Source: an uncultured Lachnospiraceae bacterium (GTDB lineage Bacteria > Bacillota > Clostridia > Lachnospirales > Lachnospiraceae). From it: a DNA stretch of 8,786 nt. A program made the translations under genes and the position numbers. The stretch spans positions 1 to 8,786 of the forward strand of contig CAMAHO010000089.1 in the NCBI GenBank assembly GCA_945834545.1, in the 5' to 3' direction. Positions 5,828-8,786 of this stretch are shown here, in pieces; the stretch's first letter is position 1; each line of letters opens with the position of its first letter. Under the pieces are notes generated by a model. The model saw nothing but the letters and a program-made list of their open reading frames with translations. It had not been told where the DNA came from and did no database searches.

Positions 5828-6631
5828 ATGATTCAGGAAAGAAAAATTGACAGCATCGAGGAAATAATGAAGCTCTTAACGGAGCAAAGCTACGACGAAT
5901 CCATAAAACGATTCCGTTCCCCCTATGTGTACCGAGGGATTCCAAACATCGACTTCAAGCTGGAAACCAGCATTAAACGTAACTGCAAGGGGAAGCAAAA
6001 GGAATTAGAGCGGGTCATTCTCCGTAGCTTTACCAAATATGCTGCTTTGCAGGACCACGATATCTCAAAATCCATGTGGCGACAGCTCTTTATCGGTCAG
6101 CAGCACGGCCTTCCTACCAGGCTTTTGGACTGGACCTTTTCTCCCACCATCGCCCTGCACTTTGCCACCAGTGGGGAGCAGCTTGCCTTTATGGACAGAC
6201 ATGATGCTGTTCTGTGGAAGATTGATATCGAGGAGTGGAATCACTTACTGCCGTTAACATACCAAACTCTGCTGTCTGACAACAGAGCCTACGCCTTTAC
6301 CGTGGATATGCTGGATCAAATTGCCTCTGACATTGATACCTATGACCAGGATATGAAAGGAGGCTCCATGGTTTTAATAGAGCCCCCTTCCATTGATGAG
6401 CGAATCATCAACCAATATGCATATTTTTCCATCGTTCCCAGAGAGATTACCGACATAGAAGCCTGGATATCCGAGAATACGAATAATACCTGCAAGTATA
6501 TCATTGATAAGGACCTGAAATGGCAAATCCGGGATGTTCTGGACCAGATGAATGTAAATGAGCGAATCGTATACCCTGGTCTGGACGGCCTATCCACCTG
6601 GATCAAACGCATGTATTATGTGCGAGACTAA
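5828..6631 (+). CDS. FRG-domain protein, function unknown
   Basis: This 267-residue protein is recognisable as an FRG-domain family member (Pfam FRG). The naming motif appears as VYRG (34-37), followed by a conserved 'LETSIKR' (45-51), the block QHGLPTRLLDW with SPTIALHFAT (92-114), 'RIINQYAYFSIVP' (192-204) and 'YPGLDGL' near the end (249-255). The domain spans almost the whole chain, with no signal peptide or membrane segment, so it is probably cytoplasmic. AAGGAG lies 9 bases before the ATG. It stands alone, divergent from the ABC operon and convergent with pseG. FRG proteins often occur in accessory or defence-type loci. A nucleotide-linked enzymatic role has been suspected, but no catalytic activity can be claimed here. 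Confidence 0.85.
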   Translation: MIQERKIDSIEEIMKLLTEQSYDESIKRFRSPYVYRGIPNIDFKLETSIKRNCKGKQKELERVILRSFTKYAALQDHDISKSMWRQLFIGQQHGLPTRLLDWTFSPTIALHFATSGEQLAFMDRHDAVLWKIDIEEWNHLLPLTYQTLLSDNRAYAFTVDMLDQIASDIDTYDQDMKGGSMVLIEPPSIDERIINQYAYFSIVPREITDIEAWISENTNNTCKYIIDKDLKWQIRDVLDQMNVNERIVYPGLDGLSTWIKRMYYVRD

Positions 6632-7619
6632 TCAATCGCTCTGCTATCCGAAGTGCACCTTTACCGTCTACCAGCTGACCCATGGCTGTTAGGCGGTTTT
6701 TTTGGCTTTCCCTGTGAAAGTCCGCCAATTGCTTAACAAGCCTGTCAAACACCTGCTCACCATGTTTTCTCAAATCCCCGGCATAGGGCATAATCTGCAG
6801 GGAGTGAAATTTCTCTACATTCCCGAATTGATTGTCGGCGAAAGAATAGGTCACTGTCGGCACCTGGCAGGCGCACAGCTCATATAAGGAGCTACCGCCG
6901 GCTGATACACCAAAGGTGGCCTTTCTCATAAGTCCTGCCATATCCGTCACTGCCTTATAAAAGGTGACCCTTGGATTGTCTGCAAGCCTCGCTGCCGGCG
7001 TAACCTCTGCCCCTAAGACAACAGCCACCCGATAGTCAGACAGTTCCTTTTGCTCCAGGATTCTTGCCGGCACTTCCTCTGCCACTCCGAAAGGGTCTGT
7101 TCCCCCGGACAATACCAAAATACAGTCCTGCTCTGCCTTTGGCGGCAGCTTATCCCGTTCAAACTGTTCCCGCAAAGGAGCATAGGCGGTCCCCAGTAGA
7201 TATTCACAGCCCTCTTTCTTTACATAAGGCACATCAAAGGCATAGACCGAATAGTTGATTAGCATATCAACCGGATAAGGAAAGGCGTTCACATCATCCA
7301 GATAGGCAACCTTCACCTGCTTTTTTAGAGCTTGTAAATACATCTCCGTCACGAAATAACTGTCCACCAACAGGAGGGAAACCTCATGTTCCATGAGCTT
7401 TTGGAGCAAAAGCCCGGTCTCCTCCTCAAGACAGTTCCAATTCGAAGAAAGACATAGGGCCTCGTAACCTCTCTCCTGAATTAACCTAAGTGGGGACTCC
7501 TCTGCCACAAAGAAAATCACCTGCTCTCCTAAGGCTTTTATTTTATCTGCCACAGAAAGGCAACGCATGACATGTCCCAACCCGATTCTTCCATTTCCGT
7601 CTGCACGTATTCCGATCAT
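6603..7619 (-). CDS. pseG: UDP-2,4-diacetamido-2,4,6-trideoxy-beta-L-altropyranose hydrolase
   Basis: PseG cleaves UDP from the 2,4-diacylamino-trideoxy-altrose intermediate, giving the free sugar used by PseI. At 338 residues the length fits the family. The N-terminus 'IRADGNGRIGLGHVMRC' is the PseG hallmark, and His16 matches the catalytic histidine described for Campylobacter PseG (His17). The GT-B-like C-terminal half shows SGGTDPF (171-177) and the nucleotide-binding stretch SAGGSSLYELC (239-249). The ATG directly follows the stop of the formyltransferase gene (TAGATG), and a GGGAG site lies inside that gene's end, so translation is coupled. The last 29 bp overlap the end of the convergent FRG gene. 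No leftward terminator was found beyond the TGA. PseG is specific to pseudaminic acid synthesis; legionaminic acid uses a NeuC-like epimerase instead. Confidence 0.92.
   Translation of the reverse strand: MIGIRADGNGRIGLGHVMRCLSVADKIKALGEQVIFFVAEESPLRLIQERGYEALCLSSNWNCLEEETGLLLQKLMEHEVSLLLVDSYFVTEMYLQALKKQVKVAYLDDVNAFPYPVDMLINYSVYAFDVPYVKKEGCEYLLGTAYAPLREQFERDKLPPKAEQDCILVLSGGTDPFGVAEEVPARILEQKELSDYRVAVVLGAEVTPAARLADNPRVTFYKAVTDMAGLMRKATFGVSAGGSSLYELCACQVPTVTYSFADNQFGNVEKFHSLQIMPYAGDLRKHGEQVFDRLVKQLADFHRESQKNRLTAMGQLVDGKGALRIAERLISLAHNTCV
6663..6703 (+). terminator. Rho-independent terminator of the FRG gene, inside pseG
   Basis: accgtcta (6663-6670) pairs with taggcggt (6690-6697) over 8 bp with one G-U. 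After one mismatch, cagc (6672-6675) pairs with gctg (6685-6688). A run of seven T (6697-6703) follows at once. It lies 32 bases after the FRG stop codon and within the coding sequence for PseG residues of about 306-318. Read leftward it has no T-run, so it should act only on rightward transcripts. Confidence 0.7.
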
Positions 7620-8222
7620 CTATTCTCCCGTTTTATTTCTATACTCTGCTAACCGTTTCTTGGTCATAGCTACATTGTCATCCCAAGTGAAGTAAAAATC
7701 CCCCACAAGCTCCCTAAAATCCTTCATGGTATGGTAGCTCCCCTTCTCCTCTCTGCGATAGGGGGAAAGCTGCCAGGCCTTTAGCTCCATCCAATTCTCC
7801 TTAAACACATCCATCATGGTTTCCATCAGTGTCTCGTAGCTGGATGCGAAGCTCTCCTTATCCTCATCAAAAAAGAGTTCCCGTTGAAACAAATAGGCCC
7901 CGGTATCCAGGGTTTCATCTACCAGATGAATGGTTACCCCCTTGGGTGAATTCTCCCAAAAGCTCCAGAAATTGGGGCTGGAACCACGATTCCAGGGAAG
8001 CAGCGAAGTGTGCAAATTGATGATATGTCCCTTCATAGAATCAATGACATCACCAGGAATCAAATAGCGGTAGTTGAAGCTGATTGCCATATCGTACTCT
8101 CTTCCCGCCACCTGCTCTAGGGTGAGTCTGTCGCCGTAGAGCACAATCTCCTCCCCCTGACTGGCCAGCCAATCCGACAAAGGTCTTGTATTCTCGTTGT
8201 TTGTCAAAAACAAAATCTTCAT
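7620..8222 (-). CDS. Formyltransferase-family protein, probable sugar N-formyltransferase
   Basis: This 200-residue protein has the formyl-transferase N-terminal fold used by Fmt, PurN and sugar N-formyltransferases, which use N10-formyltetrahydrofolate. The catalytic triad is visible: Asn69 and His71 in 'INLHTSLLPWNRG' and Asp106 in 'LDTGAYL', with 'GVTIHLVDETLDTG' as the family strand. It lacks the C-terminal domain of Met-tRNA formyltransferase (about 310 residues), so that role is unlikely. It sits between pseI and pseG, 35 bases after pseI and abutting pseG. The inferred role is N4-formylation of the UDP-amino-altrose intermediate, which would become N7 of pseudaminic acid. It could instead formylate another sugar of the same glycan. 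GGAG lies about 7 bases before the ATG. Confidence 0.8.
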   Translation of the reverse strand: MKILFLTNNENTRPLSDWLASQGEEIVLYGDRLTLEQVAGREYDMAISFNYRYLIPGDVIDSMKGHIINLHTSLLPWNRGSSPNFWSFWENSPKGVTIHLVDETLDTGAYLFQRELFFDEDKESFASSYETLMETMMDVFKENWMELKAWQLSPYRREEKGSYHTMKDFRELVGDFYFTWDDNVAMTKKRLAEYRNKTGE

Positions 8223-8257
8223 TGCCTTCTCCGTTTTAATTTCTCCAATAAAGGAAT

Positions 8258-8786
8258 TTAGTTAAAATGCTCAAAGCGTAAGGGAGTCCCCCGGGAAATA
8301 TCCTGTGTAGCAGTTTTTCCCAAAACCTCCTCATAGTATTTCGGTGGGATTCCGTAGCCAGGACGGATGCTCCTAAGATTCTTCTCGGTAAAAGGTTCCC
8401 CTCTTTTCATATCCTCCACAACGAACAGGGAACGACGAAATACCATACTGCTCTCCTCTTGCTTCGTCACCCCATACTGAACCTGGCCCTTGGCCTTTTC
8501 CACCTGACGAATGTGCTCTACCATAGCCTTATACTCCGCCGGCTCCATAGAAAAGGAGGCATCCGGTCCCCCTTCACTTCGGTCCATACAGAAATGCTTT
8601 TCCACCACCTCTGCCCCCATGGAAACAGCAATAATGGCGCTTAAATCCCCCAGAGTATGATCCGACAATCCAATGGGAACGCCAAATCGCTTCTTCATAT
8701 CTTCTATAGTTGCCAGATGCATATCCTCTGAAATGGCAGGGTAGGCACTGGAGCATTTTAACAATACCACCTGATTGTTCTTTCCC
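8258..8786 (-). CDS. pseI: Pseudaminic acid synthase, C-terminal part (truncated by window)
   Basis: About 176 residues of a NeuB/PseI-family synthase, which condenses phosphoenolpyruvate with the free 2,4-diacylamino-altrose to form the nonulosonic acid. The barrel part shows 'LLKCSSAYPA', 'IGLSDHTLG' and 'VEKHFCMDRSEGGPD', which are typical metal- and substrate-binding motifs. The end is the SAF (antifreeze-like) domain: 'RRSLFVVEDMKRGEPFTEKNLRSIRP' region to 'GTPLRFEHF'. The reading frame stays open to 8786 with GKNNQ before the GTG at 8770, so that GTG is internal and the true start lies outside. Full-length members have about 340-350 residues, so roughly half is present. PseI rather than NeuB or LegI is chosen because pseG is in the same operon. 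Confidence 0.88.
   Translation of the reverse strand, partial: GKNNQVVLLKCSSAYPAISEDMHLATIEDMKKRFGVPIGLSDHTLGDLSAIIAVSMGAEVVEKHFCMDRSEGGPDASFSMEPAEYKAMVEHIRQVEKAKGQVQYGVTKQEESSMVFRRSLFVVEDMKRGEPFTEKNLRSIRPGYGIPPKYYEEVLGKTATQDISRGTPLRFEHFN

Noticed and set aside
6520..6602. Leftward terminator for the pse operon inside the FRG gene
   Set aside because: Short inverted repeats such as around 6541-6590 occur, but none forms a stable stem followed by a T-run in the leftward direction.
7620..8222. Methionyl-tRNA formyltransferase (fmt)
   Set aside because: The catalytic motif matches the superfamily, but the C-terminal tRNA-binding domain is absent and the context is pseudaminic acid synthesis, not translation genes.
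8258..8770. A complete 170-residue gene starting at GTG 8770
   Set aside because: The open frame continues to the window edge with residues that match the synthase family, and the product would lack half the barrel. It is the truncated end of pseI.
1..8786. CRISPR array, IS transposase or phage genes
   Set aside because: No regularly spaced direct repeats, transposase motifs or phage proteins were seen. The only repeats are the small palindromes and the linker repeat listed.

Overview
The window suggests a low-to-mid GC Gram-positive anaerobe of the Clostridia, most likely Lachnospiraceae. The pointers are Sec/SPII lipoproteins with Ser/Glu-rich linkers, strong AGGAGG-type ribosome binding sites, TTGAAA/TATAAT-type promoters, a complete CUT1-type sugar ABC operon and a pseudaminic acid cluster. 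This placement is inferred from style, not from a marker gene.

Layout. Positions 1-200 hold no protein gene that can be defended. They contain a multi-hairpin repeat at the left edge (1-68), a near-perfect 61-base palindrome (76-136) and a rho-independent terminator (151-184) that ends leftward transcription. A lipoprotein gene with two predicted OB-like domains follows (201-1001, minus strand) with its own promoter. Next is a tightly packed leftward operon: MalK-type ATPase (5638-4526), MalF-type permease (4514-3624), MalG-type permease (3606-2731) and a solute-binding lipoprotein (2734-1136). This set imports an oligosaccharide or related solute. The binding protein is encoded last and carries an extra C-terminal membrane helix. 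No terminator separates it from the OB-fold lipoprotein gene, so the latter may also be expressed by read-through.

A 189-base divergent intergenic region (5639-5827) carries a leftward extended -10 promoter for the ABC operon and a rightward promoter for a stand-alone FRG-domain protein (5828-6631). A REP-like palindrome lies in the rightward leader. The FRG gene converges on, and overlaps by 29 bp, the end of a second leftward operon. Its own terminator lies inside the coding region of that operon's last gene.

The second leftward operon enters from the right edge: pseI (pseudaminic acid synthase, 5'-truncated by the window), a small formyltransferase-fold protein, and pseG. PseG removes UDP from the 2,4-diacylamino-altrose precursor and PseI condenses the free sugar with phosphoenolpyruvate. 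The formyltransferase sits where an N-acyltransferase (PseH) would be expected, so the pathway may make an N-formylated pseudaminic acid, for example for flagellin or another surface glycan. The early genes (pseB, pseC) and pseF would lie outside the window to the right or elsewhere.

The most unusual points are the formyltransferase in the pse operon, the doubly anchored binding protein, the terminator embedded in pseG, and the palindrome at 76-136 that pairs a Shine-Dalgarno/ATG pair with its complement.
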